DNA of 63,669 nt, from assembly GCA_034437455.1 (NCBI GenBank), contig DAOTUB010000076.1, positions 1 through 63,669 on the forward strand, written 5' to 3'. Position numbers and translations under genes: made by a program. The DNA comes from DAOTUB01 sp034437455. GTDB lineage: Bacteria > Chloroflexota > Anaerolineae > B4-G1. Shown here in pieces: positions 1 through 8,661 of this stretch (position 1 is its first letter; every line of letters begins with the position of its first letter). Below the pieces are notes generated by a model. It was not told the DNA's origin. It searched no databases and was given only the letters and a program-made list of their open reading frames with translations.

Positions 1-148
1 GCGGGTAAAGAAAGGCTTGTCTAGGACTTGAATCCTGAACAGACAGGCCAAACCCCTATATATACCGGTTCGCCAAGCGAAGAACGTATATGTGGTGGTA
101 GGCTAAAAACTTTTATCCAAAGTCCAATACTGAGAGGCGCTGGTTATT

Positions 149-991
149 CTAGGCAGCGCCCACCAGCTTTTTCAGCGCGTTCGCCGTCGACTTGATCTGG
201 TGGCGGATCATGCCGAGCGTGACGTGACCGCGCAGGGCCGCCGAAAGAATAATGTCCTCGATGATGGTCAGCGAGTAGAACATGTGATCGCTGCCCTCGA
301 CGCTCTGTTCAAAGCGCCGCTGCTCCCGGCCCAGGAGTTGCGCCACGCCGGCCGAAGTACGCCAACTTTCGGCGACGGCTCGCGCCAGCGAGTCTATCTC
401 CTCGGTCGAAAGCCGGCTGGCCTGGGCGATCACGCTCTCTCCCCTGGTCAGGATCACGATGTCGGCGTTGATTTCCCTGGACAGCCTCTCCATTGCCCGG
501 GTGATCTCTTGCGCATGTTCGCGCAACATGTCCGGCAGATCGGCGCTGCTCACGAGAGGCTGGTCGGGAACCGGCGCTGGTTCCGGCGCCGAATCCGCGG
601 CGCTGCCAGAGGTTACTGCTCCCACAGACTTGGACAGCGCCTCGTTGATGCTCTCCGGCAGGTCGGGGAGGAAGAAGGGCTTGGGCAGGATGCCTTGAAT
701 GTCCATGTCGGACAACTCGGACGGCAGGTCATCTTCTAGGGGGATCAACATCAGTCGCAGATCGGTCTGCTGCTGCCGCAGCGAGCGCGCAACTGTGGGT
801 CCATCGGGATCGTCCACGCCCAGATCCACGATAGCGAGATCGAACATGTCAGCAGACAGGGCCTGCAGTGCTTCGTCTCCGCTAGTCGTCACGGTGGCCT
901 GATACTCGCCATCTTGCTCTAGGCCGCCCTGAAGCATCATGGCAAAGCCCTCGTTGCTATCTACGATCAGGATAGAAGGTACGTCGCTCAT
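149..991 (-). CDS. Response regulator: receiver domain plus Roadblock/LC7-like C-terminus
   Basis: 280 aa. Residues 1-120 form a receiver domain: acidic D11 in ILIVDSNEG, likely phospho-acceptor D56 in DLAIVDLGVDD, and the K104-P pair in ILPKPFF. A Pro/Ala/Ser-rich linker (about 125-150) leads to a domain of about 120 residues (155-275) with the alpha/beta pattern of Roadblock/LC7 proteins (INADIVILTRGESVIAQAS, then a helix and strands). In bacteria such domains often act with small GTPases or in cell-surface and motility regulation; no partner gene is adjacent. There is no DNA-binding output domain, so protein-protein signalling is likely. The ATG start is supported by a promoter at 1040-1068 on the same strand. 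The receiver call is strong, the Roadblock call moderate. Confidence 0.8.
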   Translation of the reverse strand: MSDVPSILIVDSNEGFAMMLQGGLEQDGEYQATVTTSGDEALQALSADMFDLAIVDLGVDDPDGPTVARSLRQQQTDLRLMLIPLEDDLPSELSDMDIQGILPKPFFLPDLPESINEALSKSVGAVTSGSAADSAPEPAPVPDQPLVSSADLPDMLREHAQEITRAMERLSREINADIVILTRGESVIAQASRLSTEEIDSLARAVAESWRTSAGVAQLLGREQRRFEQSVEGSDHMFYSLTIIEDIILSAALRGHVTLGMIRHQIKSTANALKKLVGAA

Positions 992-1039
992 AGTATGGCT
1001 CCAATTATTATCAAATAGCCGCTCAGAATCTACCCCCTA

Positions 1040-1068
1040 ATTCTACCGGGGAGATGCAGAAAAGTCAA
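1040..1068 (-). promoter_or_regulatory. Sigma-70-type promoter for the response regulator gene
   Basis: On the minus strand, TTGACT (1068-1063) and TAGAAT (1045-1040) are separated by 17 bases, about 50 bases upstream of the ATG at 991. It is divergent from the deoC promoter. Confidence 0.6.
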
Positions 1069-1113
1069 CAAGCGCAAAACGTGAAACGCGGTGCACGACA
1101 CATTTAGATCCGC

Positions 1114-1142
1114 TTGCTTCCCCTCCGCATCTGTACTATAAT
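1114..1142 (+). promoter_or_regulatory. Sigma-70-type promoter for deoC
   Basis: TTGCTT (1114-1119), 17-base spacer, TATAAT (1137-1142). Transcription should begin near 1149, which excludes the upstream in-frame start codons and fixes the deoC start at 1183. Confidence 0.7.
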
Positions 1143-1182
1143 GACTCCACGTATGTTTGTGAGAGTAGGAGCTGGTGAGACA

Positions 1183-2142
1183 ATGGCAGAAAAAACAATG
1201 ACAGAAGAAACTTTTCGCACGCCGCTGGTGGAGTTTCCACCCGAACCGTTGGTCGATATCATCGAATGGTTGACCCTGGAGCGTCTGGCCTCGCTGCTCG
1301 ACGTCACGGACCTGAAAGCCGACACCCAGGAGCCCAAGATCCACGAGATGGTCGAGTGGGCCACTCAACACGGCTGTGCTTCTATCTGTATGAACCCCGT
1401 CGAGGTGGATGTGCTGCCCAAGCTCCTGGGAGGAACCACTGTCAAGGAATGTTACGTCATTGACTTTCCACTGGGCAAATCCACCATCAAGATGAAGGCC
1501 CACCAAGTGAGCCAGGTGGTGGCACGGAGCCGCGTCATGCGGGGGGAAGGCGTCGGCAGGGTGGAACTGGACATGGTCATCAACGTGGGTCGCTTCAAAC
1601 GCGATCCAGACTATACGCGCCAGGAGGTCGAGGCTGTGGTGGAGGCCGCCGACGGGGAACACGTCAAGGTCATCATCCGCTCCTCAGAATTGCTGGATGA
1701 GGAAATCACTCTCGCGTGCCAGATCGCTCAGGAGGCAGGGGCCTATTTTGTAAAGAACTCGACCGGAATGGACGCCTTTGGCGCCACTCCCGATCACATC
1801 CACCGGATGCGAGAGGCCGTGGGGCCAGAAACAGGAGTCAAGGCGGCCGGCGGCATCCGGGACGCGATGGACGTGGTGCGCTTGATCTATGCCGGCGCTC
1901 TGGACCCCGAACTGCGCACTCCCGGCCGATTCCGCATCGGAACCTCCAGCCACATCAACATCCTCTCCACCCTGGGCTCGCTTCAGGAGGCCCCACACAC
2001 CTGGGCCGAGGCCGAGGTCGTTCCCTGTACGATTTGCCCATCCTATCACACGGAGAAACAGCGGGGGAAGGTACGGGAGTTCCATATGCAGCGCTGCCGC
2101 CATTGTCCGCACATTGAACATCGAAAAGACAAGGATTTCTGA
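1183..2142 (+). CDS. deoC: Deoxyribose-phosphate aldolase with Cys-rich tail
   Basis: 319 aa. Class I aldolase cleaving 2-deoxyribose-5-phosphate to glyceraldehyde-3-phosphate and acetaldehyde in deoxynucleoside catabolism. Visible landmarks are DMVINVG (about 130), the Schiff-base lysine K191 in YFVKNSTGM, and the second active-site lysine K220 in GVKAAGGIRD. The start is the ATG at 1183 behind AGGAG (1167-1171) and downstream of a good promoter. The protein is about 60 residues longer than the usual 250-260 aa. The extra length includes an N-terminal helix and a tail with two CxxC pairs (C282/C285 and C305/C308), a possible zinc site not present in typical DeoC. Signal peptidase I follows 19 bases downstream and probably shares the transcript. 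Confidence 0.9.
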   Translation: MAEKTMTEETFRTPLVEFPPEPLVDIIEWLTLERLASLLDVTDLKADTQEPKIHEMVEWATQHGCASICMNPVEVDVLPKLLGGTTVKECYVIDFPLGKSTIKMKAHQVSQVVARSRVMRGEGVGRVELDMVINVGRFKRDPDYTRQEVEAVVEAADGEHVKVIIRSSELLDEEITLACQIAQEAGAYFVKNSTGMDAFGATPDHIHRMREAVGPETGVKAAGGIRDAMDVVRLIYAGALDPELRTPGRFRIGTSSHINILSTLGSLQEAPHTWAEAEVVPCTICPSYHTEKQRGKVREFHMQRCRHCPHIEHRKDKDF

Positions 2143-2161
2143 CACCTGTACGATATCCACT

Positions 2162-2806
2162 ATGGCCATGAATGAAGAACAAGTATTGGAGGCGTTTCCA
2201 CCGGAAGCGCAAGTTGAACCCACCATTCCTGTGGGCGATCAACCGGTTTCTCTCTCCCGCGCCTTTGGGGGCCGCTCTGTGCTGCGCGAGATCGCCGAGA
2301 CCGTCCTGCTGACGCTCATCATCTTTCTGAGCCTCAATGCGACCACAGGACGTTTCCAGGTGCGCGGCTCCAGCATGATGCCGACGCTGCACGACGGGCA
2401 GTATCTGGTCATCAGCAAGCTGATCTATTGGATTCACCCGCCGGAGCGGGGGGACATTATCGTCTTTCGCCCGCCCAATAACCCCGACGAAGACTATATC
2501 AAGCGCATCGTGGGGCTGCCTGGAGAACAGATAGAGATTCAGAACGGGGAGCTTTGGGTAGACGATGTCTCTTTCGAGGAACCATACATCGTCACCCCGG
2601 GCCATTATTCCGGCTCGTGGGATCTGGAAGCGGGAGAATACTTTGTTCTGGGGGACAATCGCAGCAACTCGAGCGATTCACATTCCTGGGGGATGCTCCC
2701 GCGAGAGAACATTGTCGGAAAAGCGTGGCTCTGCTACTGGCCGCCGGAGGAATGGGGGTTGATGGCTCACTATGCTTTCCCGGAAATCCAGTATCGAGAG
2801 GAATAA
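2162..2806 (+). CDS. lepB: Signal peptidase I
   Basis: 214 aa. Cleaves signal peptides from exported proteins at the outer face of the membrane. An N-terminal cytosolic stretch of about 40 residues precedes one membrane segment (about 44-60). Family boxes follow in order: GSSMMPTL with catalytic Ser71, DYIKRIVGLPGE with general-base Lys114, and GDNRSNSSDSHSWG. I chose the ATG at 2162 because the frame upstream lies inside deoC; a second ATG two codons later is equally possible. The gene follows deoC by 19 bases and ends before a strong terminator at 2913-2941. Confidence 0.92.
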   Translation: MAMNEEQVLEAFPPEAQVEPTIPVGDQPVSLSRAFGGRSVLREIAETVLLTLIIFLSLNATTGRFQVRGSSMMPTLHDGQYLVISKLIYWIHPPERGDIIVFRPPNNPDEDYIKRIVGLPGEQIEIQNGELWVDDVSFEEPYIVTPGHYSGSWDLEAGEYFVLGDNRSNSSDSHSWGMLPRENIVGKAWLCYWPPEEWGLMAHYAFPEIQYREE

Positions 2807-2827
2807 TCTGCTTCAAAAATAGACCTG

Positions 2828-2888
2828 TAGCCGCGGATTCCATTCCGCGCCAAGAGCACGACGCTCCGCGCTATGGAAAGCGCGACTA
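2828..2888. repeat. Diverged palindromic element related to the 90-bp MITE
   Basis: The left arm TAGCCGCGGATTCCATTCC and the right arm CGCGCTATGGAAAGCGCG form a hairpin around an unrelated 17-base centre. The arm sequences match the hairpin of the elements at 13776-13865 and 44253-44342, but their terminal repeats are not intact here. Confidence 0.6.
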
Positions 2889-2912
2889 CTTTTGACCAAG
2901 CGACGGGCGAGG

Positions 2913-2941
2913 GCGCAGCGTCCATAGACGCTGCGCTTTTT
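2913..2941 (+). terminator. Rho-independent terminator after lepB
   Basis: Perfect 10-bp stem GCGCAGCGTC / GACGCTGCGC with loop CATA, followed by five T. It ends the deoC-lepB transcript and abuts the priA stop codon. Confidence 0.88.
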
Positions 2942-2942
2942 G

Positions 2943-5471
2943 CTACAGCACGCTCACCGGATCCACCTCCACGTGCCAGCCCGGCGGAATCTGAACTGTC
3001 CGGAGAAAGTTTGGAGGATCGGAGTGGCGTAAAAGCACCTGCCAGCGGTAGCGGCCCCGCAGTCGGGCGAAAAAAGCAGGCGCAGGGCCGATCAGATCTG
3101 CGATGTCCAGGTCCCAGCGGGCCAATTCATCGCGCAGCATCTCGGCCAGCTCCTCAGCTCTGGCCTGGGCGCGGGAGGAGCTGGCATCCTCATAGACCAG
3201 CTTCGCCAGGCGGCGGTAAGGCGGGTAGCCCTGCTCGCGACGGAAGACCAGCTCTCGAGCTGCGAACCCGGTATAATCGTGACCCGAGGCGGCGACGATG
3301 GCATAGTGATCGGGGTTATAGGTCTGGACGACGACCCGCCCGCCCAGCAAACCTCGCCCGGCCCGCCCGGCCACCTGGGTGAGCAACTGGAACGTGCGCT
3401 CGCCGGAGCGAAAGTCGGGCAGATTGAGCGCGGTATCCGCCGAGATGACGCCGACCACGGTCACCAGCGGCAGGTCAAGCCCCTTGGCGATCATCTGCGT
3501 GCCGACGAGGACGTCGGCGGCGCCGTCGACGAAACGCTGCAAGATGTCGGTGTGGGCGGCGTGGGTACGGGCGGTGTCGCGATCCCAACGCAAGAGGCGG
3601 GCATCGGGCCAGCGCTCGCGCACGAATTGCTCCACCCGCTCGGTGCCCAGGCCAAAGTAGCGGATGCGCCTCTCGCCGCACTGGGGGCAGCGATCGGGTT
3701 GAGCCTTGCGATAATTGCAATGATGACAGACCAGATGAACGCGAGGGCGGTGATACGTCAATGGGGCGTCGCAGCGCGGGCAGCGCATCACGTAGCCGCA
3801 GTCGCGGCAGAGGACAAAAGTGGCGCTCCCCCGCCGATTGAGGAAAAGGATGACCTGTTCGCCCCGGCCCAGCGCCTCGTCCATCGCCCGCTGGAGAGCA
3901 CGGCTAAAGATGGAGCGGTTGCCAGCGCGCAGCTCGGCGCGCAGGTCCACGACCTGCACCGGCGGCAGAGGGAGATAGCGGGATTCGGTGGGGCCGTCGC
4001 GCAGGGTCCTGTAGCGGATCCGAGAGACGTGATGGCGGGTCTGGAGATCGTGCAGGCGGCGGGTGTGGCCCATGATGCGGCGCGGCATCACCAGCAGCGT
4101 CAACTCGCCGCGCTGGGCGCGATGGTAGGATTCCAGGCTGGGCGTGGCGGAACCGAGGATGGCCGTCGCGCCGCTCAGGCGGGCCAGCTCGAGCGCCGCG
4201 TCGCGGGCGTGATAGCGGGGACGCGGGGCCTCCTGTTTGTAGCTGTCGTCGTGCTCCTCGTCCAGCACGATCAACCCCAACGGCGAAAGCGGCGCAAAGA
4301 GCGCCGAGCGCGGGCCGACGACGATGTCCACCAGGCCGGCGCGGGCGCGACGCCAGGTGTCGTACCGCTCGCCATCGGTGAGCGCGCTGTGGAGCACGGC
4401 GACGCGGCCCGGAAAGCGCGCGGCGAAGCGTGTCACTGTCTGGGGCGTGAGGGAGATCTCCGGGACGAGGATGATGGCGCGACGACCTTGCTCCAGCACC
4501 TCGGCGACGGCGCGCAGATAGATCTCGGTTTTGCCGGAGCCGGTCACGCCGTGGAGGAGAAAGGCTCGAGACTGGCGACTCGAGATTTGAGATTCGGTCG
4601 TTTCCCAGACGTTTTGTTGATCTCGCGCGAGAAGTGGAGGTGTGGTGGAGACAAAGACCTGATCGGCGAGTGGGTCGCGCCAGACCTCTTCAACGCCGAG
4701 CGCGACCAGGCCGCGCTCGGCCAGTTTTTTCAAGTGGTAGAGCTTGCAGCCGGTCTCGGCATAGACCCAACTGACGTCCACGGGGCCATCCTCGGCGCGC
4801 AAGAACTCGACGATAGCTGGATAGCATGTGCTCCGCAGACCGGCCAGCGCCGCCTCCTCGTCGGCTGTGGCAACGATCTGGACTGTTTGCACCCGCTTGG
4901 GACGGGCGGAGGGTGGAGCGAGAAAGGATTGGCGGGTGACGACGAGCCGGCGAGCGAGCTGCTCGGAGGCCGTGCGCCAATCGACGCCGCGCAGGGCGGC
5001 GTCCAACTGGGCGCCGTTCAACGGGCCGCGGCGGCGGAGCAGCGCTAGCAGCGCGGCCTGCACGTCGGTTTTGGCGGCATTGGCGGGAGCTTGAGGATCG
5101 AGCGTGACCAACACGTCGGTGTGGCCGACCAGTCCTGGCGGGAGCATCAAATCCAGGCACTCGTAGAGGGGAGCCAGATACTCGCGGCTCATCCAGTGGG
5201 CCAGTTCGAGCTGGGCCGGTGTGAGGACCGGTTTCGGGTCCGCCAGCGACTCGACGGGGCGCGTCTTTGGGACCGGGGATTCGTCGGCGAGGGCGACGAC
5301 AACGCCATAGAGCCGACGACGACCGAAGGGGACGACGACGAGAGAGCCTGCGGCGAGGCGACCTTTCAGCTCGTCCGGCAGGTGGTAGGTAAAGGCCCGC
5401 TTGACCTGGCCCGAGACCGCCGCCGTGGCCGGAGAAAAGACGATCACCTCAACAAACGAGCGAGAACCCAT
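2943..5471 (-). CDS. priA: Primosomal protein N' (PriA helicase)
   Basis: 842 aa. Superfamily 2 3'-5' DNA helicase that reloads the replisome at repaired forks. The N-terminal DNA-binding part (1-280) begins VEVIVFSPATAAVSGQVKRA. The helicase core shows Walker A GVTGSGKTE, the DEEH box (VLDEEHDDSYKQ), a zinc module with eight cysteines (CRDCGYVMRCPRC, then CHHCNY and CPQCG), QVAGRAGRG, and the usual 3'-binding C-terminus. Compared with the family pattern there are short extra stretches just before Walker A and between the DEEH region and PLPPVQVVDLR; both look like low-conservation insertions. It is last in a minus-strand run after the ABC-2 permease (19-base gap). Confidence 0.95.
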   Translation of the reverse strand: MGSRSFVEVIVFSPATAAVSGQVKRAFTYHLPDELKGRLAAGSLVVVPFGRRRLYGVVVALADESPVPKTRPVESLADPKPVLTPAQLELAHWMSREYLAPLYECLDLMLPPGLVGHTDVLVTLDPQAPANAAKTDVQAALLALLRRRGPLNGAQLDAALRGVDWRTASEQLARRLVVTRQSFLAPPSARPKRVQTVQIVATADEEAALAGLRSTCYPAIVEFLRAEDGPVDVSWVYAETGCKLYHLKKLAERGLVALGVEEVWRDPLADQVFVSTTPPLLARDQQNVWETTESQISSRQSRAFLLHGVTGSGKTEIYLRAVAEVLEQGRRAIILVPEISLTPQTVTRFAARFPGRVAVLHSALTDGERYDTWRRARAGLVDIVVGPRSALFAPLSPLGLIVLDEEHDDSYKQEAPRPRYHARDAALELARLSGATAILGSATPSLESYHRAQRGELTLLVMPRRIMGHTRRLHDLQTRHHVSRIRYRTLRDGPTESRYLPLPPVQVVDLRAELRAGNRSIFSRALQRAMDEALGRGEQVILFLNRRGSATFVLCRDCGYVMRCPRCDAPLTYHRPRVHLVCHHCNYRKAQPDRCPQCGERRIRYFGLGTERVEQFVRERWPDARLLRWDRDTARTHAAHTDILQRFVDGAADVLVGTQMIAKGLDLPLVTVVGVISADTALNLPDFRSGERTFQLLTQVAGRAGRGLLGGRVVVQTYNPDHYAIVAASGHDYTGFAARELVFRREQGYPPYRRLAKLVYEDASSSRAQARAEELAEMLRDELARWDLDIADLIGPAPAFFARLRGRYRWQVLLRHSDPPNFLRTVQIPPGWHVEVDPVSVL

Positions 5472-5490
5472 TGCTAACCACTAACAACCA

Positions 5491-6306
5491 TTACACCTCT
5501 TCACCAAAGCGGGGGCTGTATCGCAAAAACATCCAATAGCCCACGGCGAACACGAGCAATGCAGTGACGGCAGTGCGCAATAAGAAATCGAGACCCGTCG
5601 GTTCGCCCCAGTAAAGCAAGTCACGGTAGGAGGCGACGATAGAGGCCATCGGGTTCAGACGGCGCAGCCATAACTGGGGGTTGAACGTGATACCCCAGAT
5701 AGATTTTTCCTTTGGGACTATGCTGATAGGATAAATCACGGGCGTGAGAAAGAACCAGGCCTGCACAGCCACGCCCAGGAGATGGCGGGTATCACGATAG
5801 AAAACGTTGAGGGTGGCGAGAATGAAGGCCGACCCCAGGGTAAAGACCAACTGGATCAGGAGAGTGATCGGCATAAGCAGCACCCACCAACTCAGCGGCG
5901 CGCCTGAGATAAAAGCCAGGAGGAAAAACACAGGTAGGGCGATAAGAAAGCTAACTAGGTTGGATAGCACGGTAGAAATAGGAAGTACCTCGCGGGGGAA
6001 GTAGACCTTTTTGATCAAGTGGGCGTTACCGATGATGCTACCAGTGGCTTGCAAGGTCGAATCCACGAAAAAATTCCAGGGCAACAACCCGCACAGGAGA
6101 AAGACCGGATAGTATGGGAAATTGTCGTTGCGCCGGAGTATGGTAAAGAATACGGTATATACGATCATCATCAACAGTGGGCTAAGCCAAGACCAGGCCA
6201 CACCGAGGACAGAATTCTTGTAGCGCACTTTCAGGTCGCGCACGACCAAGTTGCGGATCAACTCGCGATATTGCCACAGTTCTCGCAGCCGGTAAACGAT
6301 TTCCAT
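5491..6306 (-). CDS. ABC-2 type polysaccharide export permease (Wzm/TagG-like)
   Basis: 271 aa with about six membrane segments. It begins with the typical helix LIRNLVVRDLKVRYKNSVLG, and LLPWNFF and FLTPVIYPIS follow as in O-antigen, teichoic acid or capsule exporters. The permease normally pairs with a Wzt-like ATPase, but none is encoded beside it. A glycosyltransferase lies 27 bases upstream on the same strand, which fits export of a lipid-linked glycan. Start: ATG at 6306. Confidence 0.88.
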   Translation of the reverse strand: MEIVYRLRELWQYRELIRNLVVRDLKVRYKNSVLGVAWSWLSPLLMMIVYTVFFTILRRNDNFPYYPVFLLCGLLPWNFFVDSTLQATGSIIGNAHLIKKVYFPREVLPISTVLSNLVSFLIALPVFFLLAFISGAPLSWWVLLMPITLLIQLVFTLGSAFILATLNVFYRDTRHLLGVAVQAWFFLTPVIYPISIVPKEKSIWGITFNPQLWLRRLNPMASIVASYRDLLYWGEPTGLDFLLRTAVTALLVFAVGYWMFLRYSPRFGEEV

Positions 6307-6333
6307 AAAAACCCAGTTCTCCTGAATCTCATA

Positions 6334-7560
6334 CTAAAGAACGGTACGGTAGACCTTTAACAGATGCCGCCCGGCGCGCTCCCAGGAAAAATGGCGGGCG
6401 GCCCTCTCCCGCAGCTTTCGCCCCAGTTCAGCGCAGCGTCGCGGATCGTCGAGCAGGCTGGCGATAGCATCGGCCAGAGCGACGGGATCGCCCATCCGCC
6501 TGGCGTATGCGCCCAGCGCGCCCAGGTACTCGCGGCTGACCGGGGTGTCGAAGGTGACGGTGGGCAAGGCCATCGCCATATAATTCAGGATCTTGCCGCA
6601 ACCCTCGGTAGCAGACAGCTTGGGAGCCACCGCTACGTCGCCCAGCGCCAGGCGAGTCGGGATCTCCTCGTAGGCCACCTTGCCGGTGAAGGTGACTCGA
6701 TCCGCCACGCCCAGATCAGCCGCCATTTGCCGGTAATGGCTGACGTGGGGAAACCCCATGATCAGGAAATGCGCGTCCACCTCGCGCCGCTGGAGAATCT
6801 GCGCCGCCTGCACGAGCAACGCCGTGCCCTGATAATCGGCCAAAAGGCCCAGGTAGGCGACGACGGGACGACCGGGTGGAATGCCCAGGGCCGCCTTGTG
6901 CGCCGCGATCTCCTGGGGAGCCAACAGGCCAGGCTGAAGAAAATCGAGGTCTACACAATCGGGCAGCGGGTAGACGCAGCGCGCGTTGCAGTTAAAATCG
7001 CGCTCCAGCAAGAGCGCGCCCTGCTGACTGCTGGTGACGATGACGTCGGCCATCTGATCGATGCGCAGTTCCAGGAGACGCGCCCAGCGGTACCACAGCC
7101 CATCGGGATCGAGAAAGTGATGATCCACCATCTCGCCGGTCATGCTGCCCTGAAAATCCAGCAAGAGCGGCACGCGCAGGAGACGGCTGAGAAAATAGCC
7201 GATAAAGGCCCCCTCGTGCGTGTGCCCGTGGACGATGTCGAAACGGCGGCGCATGATGGTCATCAATCCCGTCCACACCAGGAACACGTCAAAGGCGATT
7301 TTGTGCAGCGACGATCCCACCTCGTAATCGGCGCGCCAGGGCGTGGGCCGGGTGCGGACGATCTCCAGATCGGGCAGATCGCGTCCCAGGTAATAGGTGA
7401 CTATCGTCACCTGGTGGCCCAGCTTTTGGAGCACCCGCGCCTCCTCCAGGATGCGTATGTGGCCGCCATAGTCGGAAAAGAAGGAGGTGGGGGCGATCAT
7501 CAAAATGCGATATGTCTCAGTCAAAGCATCTAGCCCGGCAGGAGCGGTATCGTGGGCCAT
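6334..7560 (-). CDS. Glycosyltransferase family 4 (GT-B fold)
   Basis: About 408 aa from the ATG at 7560. The N-terminal Rossmann half begins RILMIAPTSFFSDYGGHIR and contains HGHTHEGAFIGYFLSR. The C-terminal half has the donor-site pattern VAYLGLLADYQG and SATEGCGKILNYMAMALP (E-x7-E type). It likely transfers a sugar from a nucleotide donor to a lipid-linked or surface glycan exported by the next gene. The start is uncertain: the first codons lie in a palindromic repeat (7550-7610), and the family usually begins near the RILMIAP strand, so a TTG or the ATG a few codons later may be the real start. Confidence 0.85.
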   Translation of the reverse strand: MAHDTAPAGLDALTETYRILMIAPTSFFSDYGGHIRILEEARVLQKLGHQVTIVTYYLGRDLPDLEIVRTRPTPWRADYEVGSSLHKIAFDVFLVWTGLMTIMRRRFDIVHGHTHEGAFIGYFLSRLLRVPLLLDFQGSMTGEMVDHHFLDPDGLWYRWARLLELRIDQMADVIVTSSQQGALLLERDFNCNARCVYPLPDCVDLDFLQPGLLAPQEIAAHKAALGIPPGRPVVAYLGLLADYQGTALLVQAAQILQRREVDAHFLIMGFPHVSHYRQMAADLGVADRVTFTGKVAYEEIPTRLALGDVAVAPKLSATEGCGKILNYMAMALPTVTFDTPVSREYLGALGAYARRMGDPVALADAIASLLDDPRRCAELGRKLRERAARHFSWERAGRHLLKVYRTVL

Positions 7561-7610
7561 CGTCCCGTGGGGGCCGACGCCCCTACGGGGTGGCCCACGA
7601 CGCCACACGG
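7550..7610. repeat. Palindromic repeat, long form (core plus outer arms)
   Basis: The outer arms TCGTGGGCCA (7550-7559) and TGGCCCACGA (7591-7600) are a perfect 10-bp inverted pair. Inside lies the core CCCGTGGGGGC - CGAC - GCCCCTACGGG (7564-7589; 11-bp arms, one mismatch). The sequence to 7610 (CGCCACACGG) recurs in the histidine kinase gene at 33632-33641. The core is the same design as the in-frame elements at 23503 and 62963. Confidence 0.85.
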
Positions 7611-7650
7611 ATGTCGAGATCGGGTGCTACGTCTTGCAAAGAGGATCCGG

Positions 7651-8640
7651 CTATTCCCGTCGCTTGGACAACCGCTCGCCAAAGAGCATCTGCCCGATTT
7701 GTTCACTCGCGCTGGGCAGATCCTCGGTACCGACCGTGCCTTCTTTGACCCACATTCCTTGTTCCCGTTCCCCGATCCAGCGCGCCCGTCCCTCGGCGGC
7801 CGTGGCGAACACCTCCTCCAACGCCTCGCCATCGCCCTTGTTCAACAGATCGCGCAGACGCATCAGTTCTCCCAGCAGAGCGTCGAGACGATGGAGCACG
7901 TTCTGGCGATTGAGAAAGACAGCAGCGTGGCGCTGGTGAGCGTCGTCGGCGGCATAGGTGGCGGCGGCAAAGCGGGAACCGGCGAACTTGCGCATCTCCT
8001 GCCAGCCGGGAGTGTCGACGGTGGCTCGCAGCAGCGCGATGGTCAACAGGTCGGGCAGTTCCTCGACGCCTGCCTGCATTCCGTCGTGCTCGGTGACGTC
8101 GATGAAAAAGGGTCGCGCGTCGAGCATGTGAGCCAGTTCGGAGCAGGCGTCAATCGCCGCACCGGATCGACCCGGAGCAGGAGTAAAGCAACAGAGCGCC
8201 TCCTTCAGCAGATCGGCGCTGGAGATGTCCAACTCGTCCAGGGGAGCCAGGCCGATGATGGCCGGGTTGGGGATGATGTGCCCGCCGACGAAAGAGATGT
8301 GTTGCGGCAAGAGTTCTTTGGCCCAATCCAACACCGGCCTCTTGAGGGGCGCGGTATCTATGACGAGGCAGCCGGGTTTGAGGTGTGGCGCGATGGCGGC
8401 AAACGTCTCGCGGACGTCAAAGAGCGGCACGGCGACGATGACCAGGTCGGCATCTTTGCAAGCTCGTTCTGGTTTGCGCTCCACCTGGTCAAAGGCCCCG
8501 CGGGCGTGCGATAGATCCGCCGCTATCTTGTTATCGTCGTAACCGATGATATCGGGAGGATCTTTTTGCCCCTTCAGTCCAAAAGCGATGGATACACTGA
8601 TGACATTTGTACCGATAATCGCGACTCGTTTGAAATCCAT
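7651..8640 (-). CDS. Prephenate dehydrogenase-like NAD(P)-binding protein
   Basis: 329 aa. N-terminal Rossmann fold: VAIIGTNVISVSIAFGLKG, then IIGYD and DADLVIVAVPLFDVRETF, followed by a helical C-terminal half as in TyrA (prephenate/arogenate dehydrogenase). It is divergent: the glycine-rich loop reads GTNVISVS rather than GxGxxG, and the conserved histidine region reads GGHIIPNP rather than GxHPMxG. A different substrate or a non-tyrosine role is therefore possible. It follows the HD-domain gene by 21 bases in the same minus-strand run, with no other aromatic-pathway gene nearby. Family call fairly sure, substrate unknown. Confidence 0.7.
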   Translation of the reverse strand: MDFKRVAIIGTNVISVSIAFGLKGQKDPPDIIGYDDNKIAADLSHARGAFDQVERKPERACKDADLVIVAVPLFDVRETFAAIAPHLKPGCLVIDTAPLKRPVLDWAKELLPQHISFVGGHIIPNPAIIGLAPLDELDISSADLLKEALCCFTPAPGRSGAAIDACSELAHMLDARPFFIDVTEHDGMQAGVEELPDLLTIALLRATVDTPGWQEMRKFAGSRFAAATYAADDAHQRHAAVFLNRQNVLHRLDALLGELMRLRDLLNKGDGEALEEVFATAAEGRARWIGEREQGMWVKEGTVGTEDLPSASEQIGQMLFGERLSKRRE

Positions 8641-8661
8641 TGTGACAATTCTCTCCTTGTG

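Noticed and set aside
3279..5048. 589-aa open frame on the plus strand
   Set aside because: It is the complement of priA, which has complete helicase and zinc motifs; the frame is open only because of GC-rich codon bias.
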